Both the position numbers and the translations under genes were made by a program. The notes beneath the pieces are model-generated. The model was not told the DNA's origin, searched no databases, and was given only the letters and a program-made list of their open reading frames with translations. From CALJFL01 sp039964455 (lineage in GTDB: Bacteria; Pseudomonadota; Gammaproteobacteria; Pseudomonadales; Halieaceae), in the NCBI GenBank assembly GCA_039964455.1, contig JBDVXK010000024.1, forward strand, positions 248,001-312,000: a DNA stretch of 64,000 nucleotides, in the 5' to 3' direction. Shown in pieces: positions 34,631-43,835 of this stretch; within the stretch, counting starts at the first letter, position 1, and each line of letters opens with the position of its first letter.

Positions 34631-35774
34631 CGGGCTGTGCAAGCTCCACGAGTGCCTGAGCCGCGCGGTCGGCATAGCCCAGGGCGAGTTGTTGGTGAAA
34701 GGCCTGGAAGGCGTCGGCCTGGGCAAGCGCCTTGTCTCCCTGCGACAGGAGTGGCCAAACGGCGTCCACTATCGCCTCAGGGGTCGCCGCATGCTGCAAT
34801 AACTCGGGAACGATACAGTCATCCGCCAATACATTCGGTAATGCCACGAAGCGTGTTGTGGCAAGGCGCGATGAAAGTTGCCAGGATATCTCACCCATCC
34901 GGTAGGCAACCACCATAGGTTTCTTCAGCAGCATGGCTTCCAGGGTCGCTGTACCCGATGCCAGTAAAATCGCGTCAGCTGCAGCCATTACCTCCCTGGA
35001 CCGGCCATCAACCAGGGTGACTGACAAATCGGGAAAATGCGCCAGCTCCCGGCGAATCTGAGCCATCCGGTCGCTGCTGGCAGCAGGGATAACAAAGTGG
35101 ATACCCGGGTCCTTCTGACTCAAGCGGGAGGCCACTTCGAAAAATAATGGGGCCAGGTAGCCAACCTCTCCAGCGCGACTTCCCGGCAACACCGCCAGTA
35201 CCTTGCCACTTTCTGGTAGACCCAGGGCGGCTCGTGCCGGGCCAGGGTCAGTGACCAGTGGGATTTCGTCTGCCAGAGGATGGCCAACAAAGGTCGCCGC
35301 AAGCGAGTGCTGGCGATAGATGTCCAGTTCAAACGGAAACAGGCACAGCATCAAATCCACGGCTCGCTTGATTTTCCTGATCCTGCCCGCGCGCCAGGCC
35401 CAGATAGTCGGGCTGACAAGGTGAGCGGTTCGTATACCCTGCGCGCGTAACTTCTGCTCCAGGTGAAGATTGAAATCAGGGGAATCTATACCGATAAAGA
35501 CATCGGGGGGATTGTCTCGAAAGTGACGGTACAGTGCACCGCGTATGCGCAACAACTCGGGCAACCGTTTGAGCGGCTCGATAAAACCCATCACAGAGAG
35601 GCGGTCCATGGGGTACATGCTGGTAAGGCCCTGCGCTTCCATCAGCGGGCCACCCATGCCCTCCACCACCATGTCGGGACACCGCTCACGCAGTGCCGCC
35701 AGTACTCTGGAGCCGAGAATATCGCCGGAGGCCTCTCCAGCCAGAATGCCTACGCGCAGGCCGCGGGGCCCCAT
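34623..35774 (-). CDS. lpxB: lipid-A-disaccharide synthase
   Basis: The enzyme joins UDP-2,3-diacylglucosamine and lipid X to give the lipid A disaccharide, at the inner face of the inner membrane. It has 383 residues. The N-terminal motif ILAGEASGDILG, the central SPTIWAWRAGRI and the C-terminal LASGTATLEAMLLKKPMVVAY are all family hallmarks. The ATG directly follows the lpxA stop (TAGATG), and the end overlaps rnhB. This is the usual lpxA-lpxB order. Confidence 0.97.
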   Translation of the reverse strand: MGPRGLRVGILAGEASGDILGSRVLAALRERCPDMVVEGMGGPLMEAQGLTSMYPMDRLSVMGFIEPLKRLPELLRIRGALYRHFRDNPPDVFIGIDSPDFNLHLEQKLRAQGIRTAHLVSPTIWAWRAGRIRKIKRAVDLMLCLFPFELDIYRQHSLAATFVGHPLADEIPLVTDPGPARAALGLPESGKVLAVLPGSRAGEVGYLAPLFFEVASRLSQKDPGIHFVIPAASSDRMAQIRRELAHFPDLSVTLVDGRSREVMAAADAILLASGTATLEAMLLKKPMVVAYRMGEISWQLSSRLATTRFVALPNVLADDCIVPELLQHAATPEAIVDAVWPLLSQGDKALAQADAFQAFHQQLALGYADRAAQALVELAQPGE

Positions 35775-36545
35775 CTAACGAACGATGCCGCGCTCCGAGG
35801 CGCGCAGTGAATCAACAAAGATTTGCAGTTCGGGGGTATCGGCCAACATCGATTCAAGCCGCTGCAGGGCGATATCGAGGGTCAGTCCCTGGCGGTAGAC
35901 AATTTTGAAAGCGCGGCGCAATTGACTGATGGCGTCCGCTGAAAAGCCCCGTCGCCGCAGTCCCTCAATATTGATGGTCTTGGCCTCGGCAGGCGATCCA
36001 CTAACAGTCACATAGGCCGGCACATCCTTGCCAATACCCGTGGCCATACCGCTGAAACTGTGGGCGCCAATTTTGCAGAACTGGTGCACTAACGTATAGC
36101 CGCTGAGAATAGCCCAGTCACCCACCTGCACATGGCCGGCTAGCGCCGCGTTGTTCACCAGAATTGTGTGATTGCCTATCACACTGTCGTGACCTATATG
36201 TACATAGGCCATCAACAGGTTGTCGTTGCCGATAATCGTCTCGGAACGGTCCTGAACGGTGCCGCGATGAATGGTCACATTCTCGCGAATGACGTTGTTG
36301 TCACCAATGATAAGCCGGGTAGGTTCGTCCCGGTATTTGAGGTCAGGGGTACTCTCTCCTACCGACGAAAACTGGTAGATATGATTGCCCTTACCAATAG
36401 TCGTCGGGCCCTTGATCACTACATGGGACTCGATTATGCAGCCAGAATCGATTTCTACATGCGGGCCGATAAGCGTCCAGGGACCAATAGTGACATCATC
36501 AGCAATTTTTGCAGTGGGGTCGACAATGGCCAGTTCGTGAATCAT
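35775..36545 (-). CDS. lpxA: UDP-N-acetylglucosamine O-acyltransferase
   Basis: LpxA performs the first step of lipid A synthesis, moving a 3-hydroxyacyl chain from ACP to UDP-GlcNAc. The 256 residues begin MIHELAIVDPTAKI and continue as left-handed beta-helix hexapeptide repeats (IGPHVEI, IGKGNHI, IGNDNLL). The catalytic His sits in AYVHIGHDS. ATG 36545 is reached after TGA-T-ATG from fabZ, so the genes are nearly fused. A longer start at 36629 would overlap fabZ and is rejected. Confidence 0.97.
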   Translation of the reverse strand: MIHELAIVDPTAKIADDVTIGPWTLIGPHVEIDSGCIIESHVVIKGPTTIGKGNHIYQFSSVGESTPDLKYRDEPTRLIIGDNNVIRENVTIHRGTVQDRSETIIGNDNLLMAYVHIGHDSVIGNHTILVNNAALAGHVQVGDWAILSGYTLVHQFCKIGAHSFSGMATGIGKDVPAYVTVSGSPAEAKTINIEGLRRRGFSADAISQLRRAFKIVYRQGLTLDIALQRLESMLADTPELQIFVDSLRASERGIVR

Positions 36546-36546
36546 A

Positions 36547-36978
36547 TCAGCGGTCAGCGCAGAGAATTGTGGCCGATGCACACAATTCGTCGTCGACATC
36601 GGCGCTGACTTCAAAGCGCCAGATACCACGTCGGTCGCCCAGGATTTTGGCCCTTAGCATAACTCGATCGCCGGGAATGCAGGGGCGTTTGAACCGGAGT
36701 TTGTCGGCACCCACAAAGTAATAGATCGAGCCATCTGCAGGCGTCTTATTCATGGACTTGAAGCCGAGTATTCCGGCGGCCTGAGCCATGGCTTCTACCA
36801 GCAATACTCCGGGAAATACTGGCTTATCGGGAAAGTGACCGTCAAAATATGGCTCGTTAATAGACAGGTTCTTATAGGCAACAATAGAGTCGCCGAGATT
36901 GAGCTCCACAACCCGGTCCACTAACAAAAAAGGATAGCGGTGAGGCAGGTACTTGCGGATTTCAGTCACGTCCATCAT
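36547..36978 (-). CDS. fabZ: (3R)-hydroxyacyl-ACP dehydratase
   Basis: FabZ is a 143-residue hot-dog-fold dehydratase of fatty acid elongation. The catalytic His is in LPHRYPFLLVDR and the Glu in FPGVLLVEAMAQ. The start may be either of two adjacent ATGs (36978 or 36975). It lies between lpxD and lpxA, the normal place; both pathways draw on the same 3-hydroxyacyl-ACP pool. Confidence 0.97.
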   Translation of the reverse strand: MMDVTEIRKYLPHRYPFLLVDRVVELNLGDSIVAYKNLSINEPYFDGHFPDKPVFPGVLLVEAMAQAAGILGFKSMNKTPADGSIYYFVGADKLRFKRPCIPGDRVMLRAKILGDRRGIWRFEVSADVDDELCASATILCADR

Positions 36979-36992
36979 TGGACAGCGGTTCC

Positions 36993-38036
36993 TCAGTCTT
37001 CTTTGTTGTTAAGCTCAGCTTCCAGTTCGGCAACCTGCTGCCTAAGCAAATCTATTTGGCTGAACCTTTCCGCCAGCATCTTAATACGAGCGGCATTGCG
37101 TGCCCATTCCTTGGACGGCATTAACGGCGTCCCCGACGAATACACGCCAGGCTCCGAAATCGACTTGGTCACCCGGGCCTGACCGGTCAGATGCGTATTA
37201 TCAGCAATCGTAAGGTGCCCCGATATCCCGACCTGACCTGCAAAGGTACAGTTCTCACCAATGGTCGTACTTCCGGCAATACCTACGCAACCCGCTATCG
37301 CGGTATTTTTCCCGATGACACAGTTGTGGGCGATATGAACCTGATCATCCACGATAACACCATCTCCTATTACCGTGTCTTCAAGAGCTCCGCGGTCAAT
37401 GGTGCAGCTGGAACCAATCTCAACCCGGTCACCTATACGCACGCTACCTGACTGGCATATTCTGACCCAACCCTCCGGGCTGGGCGCGTAACCGAAGCCG
37501 TCAACTCCAATGACGGTCTGGCTGTGAACGACGCAATCACGGCCCAGGGCAACGTCGTGATAAAGCACTACCTTGGGGAAAATACGTGTGTTATCGCCAA
37601 GCGTAACATTGGCACCAATGTGGGCACCGGCTCCGATTATCACCCCGTCTCCCAGAGTCGCACCAGCGTCAATAGTAGCGAGCGGGCCAACAGCCACGCC
37701 CTTCCCCATTGTCACACCATCGGCCACAACAGCGCTGGCGTGCACTCCGGCATCGGGCCGAGGCTCACAGTCAAACAATTGGCTGGCTCGAGCGTAGCTC
37801 AAATACGGATTATCAGATACAAGGTGGTCGACAGGACAACTATCGACAAATTCAGCAGACACTATCACCGCCCCTGCCCTGCTTTGCTTCAGGTCATCCA
37901 GATACTTCCTGCCCGTCATGAAGGTAAGCTGATCGGGAGAAGCATTAACCAGCGTGCCTATACTGGACAGCTCTCGCTGACCATCTCCGGAGAACGTCAG
38001 TCCCAGAAGTTCAGCAAGGCTGGCCAGTGTGTACAC
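36993..38036 (-). CDS. lpxD: UDP-3-O-(3-hydroxyacyl)glucosamine N-acyltransferase
   Basis: LpxD adds the N-linked acyl chain, the third step of lipid A synthesis. The 347 residues comprise an N-terminal uridine-binding domain, a long hexapeptide beta-helix (about 100-300) and a C-terminal helix with LAERFSQIDLLRQQVAELEAEL. The catalytic His region is DQVHIAHNC. The start is GTG 38036, 9 nt after the ompH stop; no good Shine-Dalgarno is visible, which suggests translational coupling. Confidence 0.97.
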   Translation of the reverse strand: MYTLASLAELLGLTFSGDGQRELSSIGTLVNASPDQLTFMTGRKYLDDLKQSRAGAVIVSAEFVDSCPVDHLVSDNPYLSYARASQLFDCEPRPDAGVHASAVVADGVTMGKGVAVGPLATIDAGATLGDGVIIGAGAHIGANVTLGDNTRIFPKVVLYHDVALGRDCVVHSQTVIGVDGFGYAPSPEGWVRICQSGSVRIGDRVEIGSSCTIDRGALEDTVIGDGVIVDDQVHIAHNCVIGKNTAIAGCVGIAGSTTIGENCTFAGQVGISGHLTIADNTHLTGQARVTKSISEPGVYSSGTPLMPSKEWARNAARIKMLAERFSQIDLLRQQVAELEAELNNKED

Positions 38037-38045
38037 GGGAATCGC

Positions 38046-38564
38046 TTATTGCGCGGGCAGCTGGTTCAGTTTATCGGTGACTTTTGCAGTGATGCTGTAA
38101 CCGGCGTCCGCGTGAATAACGGAGTCGCGTTGCAACAACAGGCCGATGCCCTCAGTGGCGATAAGGTCACGCAAGACTTCCTGCACCTTGGGTGCCATTT
38201 CCTGCAGTAATGTTTGGCCCGCGCCCTGCTCTGCTTTTTGCAGCTTGCCGGTCACGTGCTCCAGGTCGCCCTGCTTGCTGGCCAGCTTCTGGCGAGCCGA
38301 AACCTGTTGCTCCTGGCTCATCACAGCAGCATCTTTCTGGAAGCCAGCAACCAGTGTGTCGAACTCTTCTTTAAGCCGATCGAACTCAGCCTTGTCGGCC
38401 TTGTAATCGTCACCATTGCGGACCGCCGTCAGCCGCTTTTGGGCCTCGTCGGTCTGCAGAATGGCTTCCTGCAGGTTAACCACGGCTATTTTGCCCTGCG
38501 CCCAACCCAGGGTGGGTAGGGACAATGCCACTACAGCCAATGTTACTTTCAATAATCTAGACAC
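38046..38564 (-). CDS. skp: OmpH/Skp-family periplasmic chaperone
   Basis: This protein holds unfolded outer-membrane proteins in the periplasm and delivers them to the BAM complex. It has about 172 residues. The signal peptide is VSRLLKVTLAVVALSLPTLG and cleavage follows a WAQ site. The mature part is mostly coiled coil from about residue 40 to 130, rich in Glu, Lys, Gln and Asp. I start at GTG 38564, since GGAG lies 6 nt upstream and the signal peptide then begins immediately. The TTG at 38574-38576 would put that site inside the gene. It follows bamA, as usual. Confidence 0.93.
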   Translation of the reverse strand: MSRLLKVTLAVVALSLPTLGWAQGKIAVVNLQEAILQTDEAQKRLTAVRNGDDYKADKAEFDRLKEEFDTLVAGFQKDAAVMSQEQQVSARQKLASKQGDLEHVTGKLQKAEQGAGQTLLQEMAPKVQEVLRDLIATEGIGLLLQRDSVIHADAGYSITAKVTDKLNQLPAQ

Positions 38565-38593
38565 GATATTCTCCAAATGTCATTCAATAAAAA

Positions 38594-41224
38594 TTAGAAA
38601 CCCCTACCGAGGGTAAACTGGAACGCTTCTTCGTCGTCGTCATCGCCAGAATTGAGTGGTTTGGCCAGACTGAATGTCATCGGGCCAAAGCCGGTTATCC
38701 AGGTAACACCAACACCGAACGAGTAGCGAATCTCATCGGCATCGACATCGAAACAGTTAATCTGCGACGCCGAACAGTTGGTGTTGAAAACATTACCGGC
38801 ATCGATAAAGAATGCCGAGCGCAATTTGCTACGATCCTTGATAAACGGCAGCGGGAAAAGCAGTTCTGCGCTGCCTTCTACGAGCACGTTACCGCCAAAC
38901 GGATCGGGGTCATCCCTGACGGTGGTAGCGCGAAGCTTGCCGCTGTTGTCTATAAAGTAACCAAATTGATCGCCGTTTGGCCCGCCCACTTCGGTGGCAT
39001 TGCCGTTTTCGTCTACGGCCGTCACAGGCTGGCCTACATCATAAATTTCTGCCGGGGTACTGCGCGGTCCCAGGGTATTACTTTCGAAGCCGCGTACCGA
39101 GCCAAAGCCACCGGCGAAGAAGTGCTCGTAAAACGGCAACTCACTGGTGTCGCCATAACCGTCGCCATAACCCAATTCACCGCGGAAGTGCAGGGTCCAG
39201 GCTGGCGGCAGGAATGGCACCGGATAGAAAACCTCGCCACGGTAGGTCAGCTTGTAGAATTCAAGGTCAGAGCCTGGCACTGCCACCTCAAACGATACGT
39301 TCTGGGAGGCACCGCGGGTGGCCATGCGGCCGCGGTTCAGAGTCGATTGCGTCCAGCTGGAAGTAATTGTCCAGTTCAGGTAATTGTCGCCGTTCTCATC
39401 CAGGAAGCCCGGATCCGGTGGAATAACGATCGATTCTGGTGGCACGTTTTCCAGCGGGAAAATTTGCTCAGGCCCGGAGTAGGTACCATCAGCCAGCAAA
39501 TTACTCTCGTAGTAGAAGTCGACGCCATCCTCAAACCGGGGGCTGGCCTTGATTTCCTGCACGGCAAAGCGTCCAGCGGTGATTTCAGTATCGGAAACGC
39601 CAAAGCTGAAACCCAGTCGCTGTGTTTCACCAATCGGATAACCGAAGTTGATCGCCGCGCCCAGGGTATCGGTGGTGTAGCTGGCCACGTTCACTTCCGA
39701 CAGGTCGGTGGAACGGTAGAAGATATTGAAGCCGCGGCTGACACCATCCTCGGTGTAATAGGGGTTGGTGTAGCTGAAGTTATACAGGTCCTGGTACTTG
39801 GAGGAATTGAGTCCAATACCTATACGCCTGCCGGTACCCAGGAAGTTGTCCTGCTGCAGGTTCAGGCCGAGGATCAGGCCGGCATCCTGTGCGTAACCGA
39901 AGCTGGCGCCAATGCTGCCCGAGGACTGCTCCTCAACTTCGAACTCGACGTCAATCAGATCGTCATGACCCGGCACTTCCGGTGTCTCTACGGTGGCCCT
40001 GCTGAAAAAGCCAAGACGCTCCAGGCGGATGCGGGATTGCTCGATGGCAGAGGCCGAGGCCGGTGAACTTTCCATTTGCCGCATTTCGCGCCGCAGCACA
40101 TCATCGGCGGTCTTGAGATTACCCTTGAATGAAATGCGCCGAACATAGGTGCGCTTGCCGGGGTCGACGAAAAACTTCATCGCCACGGTGTTCTCTTCTT
40201 CATTGAGCTCGGGAATGCCGGTTACCTTGGCAAAGTTATAACCCTCGTTACCCAGTCGTCGAGTGAGGTACTCCTCGGTAGACGTCACCATTTGCTGCGA
40301 GAAGGTCTGGCCTTCGGTGACCAGCAGGAAGCGGCGCAGGTCAGATTCGGGCAGCACGAGGTCGCCGGACAGATCTACACCGCTGACGGTAAACTTCTCG
40401 CCCTCGGTCACGTTGGCCGTGATATAGACCTCCTGCTTATTGGGAGAGACCGACACCTGTGTGGAGTCTATGGTGAACTGCAGATAACCCCTGTCCATAT
40501 AATAAGAGGTCAGTGTTTCAATATCGCCGGTGAGCTTTTCTCTGGAGTATTTATCGTCGTTGGTGAAGAAGGACAGCCAGCCGGTGGTCTTGAGCGTAAA
40601 CAGGTCGCCCAATTCCTCGTCGTCAAACACTTCATTACCGACCACATTAATGTGCTTGATCGCCGCTACCGTGCCCTCGTCGACGTCGATATTGATCGAC
40701 ACGCGGTTTCGCGGCTCTGGCAATACCTCGGTTTCAATGGCCGCGTCATAGCGGCCCTGCTGAACGTACTGGCGCTGTAACTCCAGCTGCATGCCCTCAA
40801 GGGTAGAGCGCTGAAATACCTGCCCTACAGACAGGCCGGCCCCTTTCAGACCATCCAGCAAGGCCTCGGTCTCGATAGCCTTATTACCTTCAATATTGAT
40901 TTCACTGATGCTGGGACGCTCGGTAACGATCACCACCAGTACACTGCCGTCGCGGCCTATACGGATATCGTCAAAATTACCCGTGGCAAACAAGCTGCGC
41001 GAGGCCATTCTTACATTCATCTCATTGACGGTGTCGCCAACCGCCAGCGGCATCGCAGCAAAAACACTGCCGGCTGATATTCGCTGAAGGCCCTCCACCC
41101 GGATATCAGAGACAACAAAACTGCCACTCTGGGCCGCAACCAGCGGCGCTGCCAGTAGCAAAAGAATGCCCAGACATTTTTGGATTCGCTTGATCAAAAT
41201 ATTCTCAACCACCGGATAGCGCAT
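38594..41224 (-). CDS. bamA: outer-membrane protein assembly factor BamA
   Basis: BamA folds and inserts beta-barrel proteins into the outer membrane. About 876 residues are read, longer than the roughly 800 of E. coli. A signal peptide (ILLLLAAPLVAA) precedes five POTRA domains, starting FVVSDIRVEGLQRIS. The Omp85 barrel contains the VRGF lock motif (GSVRGFESNTLGP). A Cys pair occurs in NTNCSASQINCF, and the protein ends in Phe (LGRGF), typical of barrel C-termini. The start is uncertain: ATG 41224, or TTG 41197 preceded by GAG, which gives a shorter leader. Confidence 0.95.
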   Translation of the reverse strand: MRYPVVENILIKRIQKCLGILLLLAAPLVAAQSGSFVVSDIRVEGLQRISAGSVFAAMPLAVGDTVNEMNVRMASRSLFATGNFDDIRIGRDGSVLVVIVTERPSISEINIEGNKAIETEALLDGLKGAGLSVGQVFQRSTLEGMQLELQRQYVQQGRYDAAIETEVLPEPRNRVSINIDVDEGTVAAIKHINVVGNEVFDDEELGDLFTLKTTGWLSFFTNDDKYSREKLTGDIETLTSYYMDRGYLQFTIDSTQVSVSPNKQEVYITANVTEGEKFTVSGVDLSGDLVLPESDLRRFLLVTEGQTFSQQMVTSTEEYLTRRLGNEGYNFAKVTGIPELNEEENTVAMKFFVDPGKRTYVRRISFKGNLKTADDVLRREMRQMESSPASASAIEQSRIRLERLGFFSRATVETPEVPGHDDLIDVEFEVEEQSSGSIGASFGYAQDAGLILGLNLQQDNFLGTGRRIGIGLNSSKYQDLYNFSYTNPYYTEDGVSRGFNIFYRSTDLSEVNVASYTTDTLGAAINFGYPIGETQRLGFSFGVSDTEITAGRFAVQEIKASPRFEDGVDFYYESNLLADGTYSGPEQIFPLENVPPESIVIPPDPGFLDENGDNYLNWTITSSWTQSTLNRGRMATRGASQNVSFEVAVPGSDLEFYKLTYRGEVFYPVPFLPPAWTLHFRGELGYGDGYGDTSELPFYEHFFAGGFGSVRGFESNTLGPRSTPAEIYDVGQPVTAVDENGNATEVGGPNGDQFGYFIDNSGKLRATTVRDDPDPFGGNVLVEGSAELLFPLPFIKDRSKLRSAFFIDAGNVFNTNCSASQINCFDVDADEIRYSFGVGVTWITGFGPMTFSLAKPLNSGDDDDEEAFQFTLGRGF

Positions 41225-41265
41225 TTCAGCGAGGTTTCTGGTTTTTTTTGCCACGACACGCCGAA

Positions 41266-42621
41266 TTACAGGCGCGCAATGTCGTTATAAAGGGCCAAAA
41301 CCATGATGCCGAGCACCATGAACAGACCCACTTGATACCCCAATGCCTGAACCTTCTCGGGCACTGGTCGTCCAGCCAACAATTCCAACGTGTAATACAT
41401 CAAATGCCCACCGTCCAAAACAGGAATCGGCAGCAAATTGAGAACCCCCAGGCTTACACTCAGCAGGGCCAGGAAGCTGATATACGATTCCAGGCCAGAC
41501 TTGGCTGACGCGGACGCCACTTTAGCAATGGTGATGGGGCCACTCAAGTTTTTTGGCGAGATCAGCCCTTTAAGCATCTTGCCTATGGACTTCAGGGTGA
41601 ACATGCTCAGTTCGCCGGTTCGTTGAACCCCCGCTACCAGCGATTCAACCGGCCCACGCTGAAACTCACGTAACATCTCCGGTGGCATTTCCGGCAGGAC
41701 TACAGCCATCCCTACCCTGCCAAACGACTCACCGCCCTCATCATCGACCCGATCGGGTACCAGGGCGGCTTGTAACGACGCGTTATCGCGCTCAAATTCA
41801 ATGGCGATACTGACACCAGGGCGCGCCCGGACATAGCTTACCCAGTCCTGCCAAAGTGGCATGGGCACGCCGTCGGCACTGACAATACGGTCGCCGCTGC
41901 GCAGCCCAGCCTGCTCGGCAGGGCCGCCAGCAACAATTTCACTAGCGACAGGCAATACATCGGGCGTATACAGCGTCATACCCAGGCCGCGGAACAGGTC
42001 CGGCGCTTCCTGACCAGACAACCAACGCTCAACGATCGCCTCCGATTCGTAGACCATTTCCGAGTCGGGATACTTGACTGAAAAACTGATGGCACCACTG
42101 TCGCCGATTCGGTCCAGCAGGCGAAAACTCAGCGCCTGCCAGGTAGGCGTGCTTTCACCATCTACGGCAACAATTTCCTGGCCCGGCTCCAAGCCCGCCA
42201 CCTCGGCCACAGAACCGGCCTCTACTGTGCCGATAATCGGCGCATAACCACTCTCACCGGCCATGAACAGGGCCCAGTAAGCCACTATGGCCAGCGCAAA
42301 ATTGGCTAATGGGCCAGCCGCAACCACGGCAATGCGCTGCAAAACCGGCTTTCGGTTAAATGCCTGGTCGAGTTCCTCCGGAGCCACTTCGGCCTCGCGC
42401 TCATCCAGCATTTTGACGTAGCCGCCCAGCGGAATTGCCGCCACCACATATTCCGTACCCTGCTTGTCATGCCAACTGGCCAGGGGCTTGCCAAATCCGA
42501 TGGAGAAGCGCAGCACTTTAACGCCGCAGCGTCGCGCCACCCAAAAATGACCGTACTCATGGATCGCAACCAGCACGCCGAGGGTCGCAAGAGTAATCGC
42601 TATGGTGTATGCCAGATCCAT
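41266..42621 (-). CDS. rseP: site-2 intramembrane metalloprotease RseP
   Basis: RseP cleaves anti-sigma factor RseA within the membrane after DegS, releasing sigma-E, and also degrades leftover signal peptides. It has 451 residues. The zinc motif HEYGH is at 21-25 in the first membrane helix. Two PDZ domains follow (about 110-290). The third ligand motif PIPVLDGGHL is near residue 400, followed by two more membrane spans. Its ATG overlaps the dxr stop by one base (TAATG), so translation is coupled. Confidence 0.97.
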   Translation of the reverse strand: MDLAYTIAITLATLGVLVAIHEYGHFWVARRCGVKVLRFSIGFGKPLASWHDKQGTEYVVAAIPLGGYVKMLDEREAEVAPEELDQAFNRKPVLQRIAVVAAGPLANFALAIVAYWALFMAGESGYAPIIGTVEAGSVAEVAGLEPGQEIVAVDGESTPTWQALSFRLLDRIGDSGAISFSVKYPDSEMVYESEAIVERWLSGQEAPDLFRGLGMTLYTPDVLPVASEIVAGGPAEQAGLRSGDRIVSADGVPMPLWQDWVSYVRARPGVSIAIEFERDNASLQAALVPDRVDDEGGESFGRVGMAVVLPEMPPEMLREFQRGPVESLVAGVQRTGELSMFTLKSIGKMLKGLISPKNLSGPITIAKVASASAKSGLESYISFLALLSVSLGVLNLLPIPVLDGGHLMYYTLELLAGRPVPEKVQALGYQVGLFMVLGIMVLALYNDIARL

Positions 42622-43835
42622 TAACCTTCCCGCAGGGCCCTCCCCTGTGCTGTCATATCGGCAACCAGTTCCAGCGCCAACTGTCGCGCCGCCCGGTCTG
42701 CTTCTTCGACCACGGCAATGGATTCGGGTTCAACGCTTGCCACGCGGCCCAGCGCAGTCTCTACAATCACGGGGATATCGCCAAATGCGATAGTTTCATC
42801 CAGAAATGCCGCCACGGCGACTTCATTGGCTGCATTGCAGGTCACCATAGCGGAGCCACCCGCAGCTACTGACTCTCTGGCCAATCTCAAACAGGGAAAA
42901 CGGGCTTCGTCCGGCGCCTCAAAATCCAGCCTTGCCGCCGCCACCAGATCCAGCGGGGCAACCCCAGAAGTGATTCTCTCCGGCCAGCCCAGACCGTAGG
43001 CAATGGGCGTACGCATATCCGGATTGCCCATCTGGGCCAGCACAGACCCATCGCAATACTGCACCATGGAGTGAATAATACTCTGCGGATGAACGACAAC
43101 TTCAACGTCTGTCGGGGCCAGGTCGAACAACCAACAGGCCTCGGCGAACTCCAGCCCCTTGTTCATCAATGAGGCTGAATCTACCGAAATCTTGCGACCC
43201 ATGGACCAATTGGGGTGGGCGCAGGCCTGCTCCGGGGTCGCACTGGTGATTTGTTGTGCCGACCAGGTTCGAAAGGGGCCACCTGAGGCAGTCAATAACA
43301 CCTTGCTGACACCACGCTTACCGGGCAATTCACCGGCGGCTCCTGGCAGACACTGGAATATGGCGTTGTGCTCACTGTCGATGGGCAACAGGACAGCGCC
43401 GCTCTCGTGCACCGCCGACATCAACAACTGCCCGGCCATTACCAGCGACTCTTTGTTAGCCAACAGTACCCGTTTACCAGCCCGGGCAGCAGCCAGTGTT
43501 GAGGACAGCCCTGCAGCGCCTACGATGGCCGCCATGACCACATCCACATCCGGGTCAGTTACGACCCTGGCAAGCGCCTCTTCGCCCTGCAAGACTTCTG
43601 TGGCTGATTCTGCCGGCAGTTTTGAAGCCAGCTGCTGCGCCGCATCAGGGTCGGCCAATACGGCATAACGAGGACTGTGAGCGAGACATTGGGCCAGCAG
43701 TGCATCAACCGAGCGGTTAGCGGCCAGGGCATACACGCGGTAGCGCTCGGGGTGCTGCGCAATAACGTCCAGGGTACTGGTACCGATGGATCCGGTTGAC
43801 CCCAGTACGCTAACCCATTGGCCAGCTTCAGACAC
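42621..43835 (-). CDS. dxr: 1-deoxy-D-xylulose-5-phosphate reductoisomerase
   Basis: This is the second enzyme of the MEP isoprenoid pathway, NADPH-dependent, 404 residues. The cofactor motif LGSTGSIGTSTLDV is near the N-terminus. The active-site segment VLLPIDSEHNAIFQCL and the substrate loop TASGGPFR are intact. The start is GTG 43835, which overlaps the cdsA stop by one base (TAGTG). A longer open frame to 44120 runs through cdsA and is rejected. It sits between cdsA and rseP, the usual order. Confidence 0.97.
   Translation of the reverse strand: MSEAGQWVSVLGSTGSIGTSTLDVIAQHPERYRVYALAANRSVDALLAQCLAHSPRYAVLADPDAAQQLASKLPAESATEVLQGEEALARVVTDPDVDVVMAAIVGAAGLSSTLAAARAGKRVLLANKESLVMAGQLLMSAVHESGAVLLPIDSEHNAIFQCLPGAAGELPGKRGVSKVLLTASGGPFRTWSAQQITSATPEQACAHPNWSMGRKISVDSASLMNKGLEFAEACWLFDLAPTDVEVVVHPQSIIHSMVQYCDGSVLAQMGNPDMRTPIAYGLGWPERITSGVAPLDLVAAARLDFEAPDEARFPCLRLARESVAAGGSAMVTCNAANEVAVAAFLDETIAFGDIPVIVETALGRVASVEPESIAVVEEADRAARQLALELVADMTAQGRALREG

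Noticed and set aside
34631..34726. Longer rnhB start adding 32 residues
   Set aside because: The extension lies inside lpxB in another frame. GTG 34630 overlaps the lpxB stop and gives the family-typical length.
38966..40066. Open frame of 366 codons on the plus strand opposite bamA
   Set aside because: It is fully antisense to a conserved gene, with no motif and no ribosome binding site.
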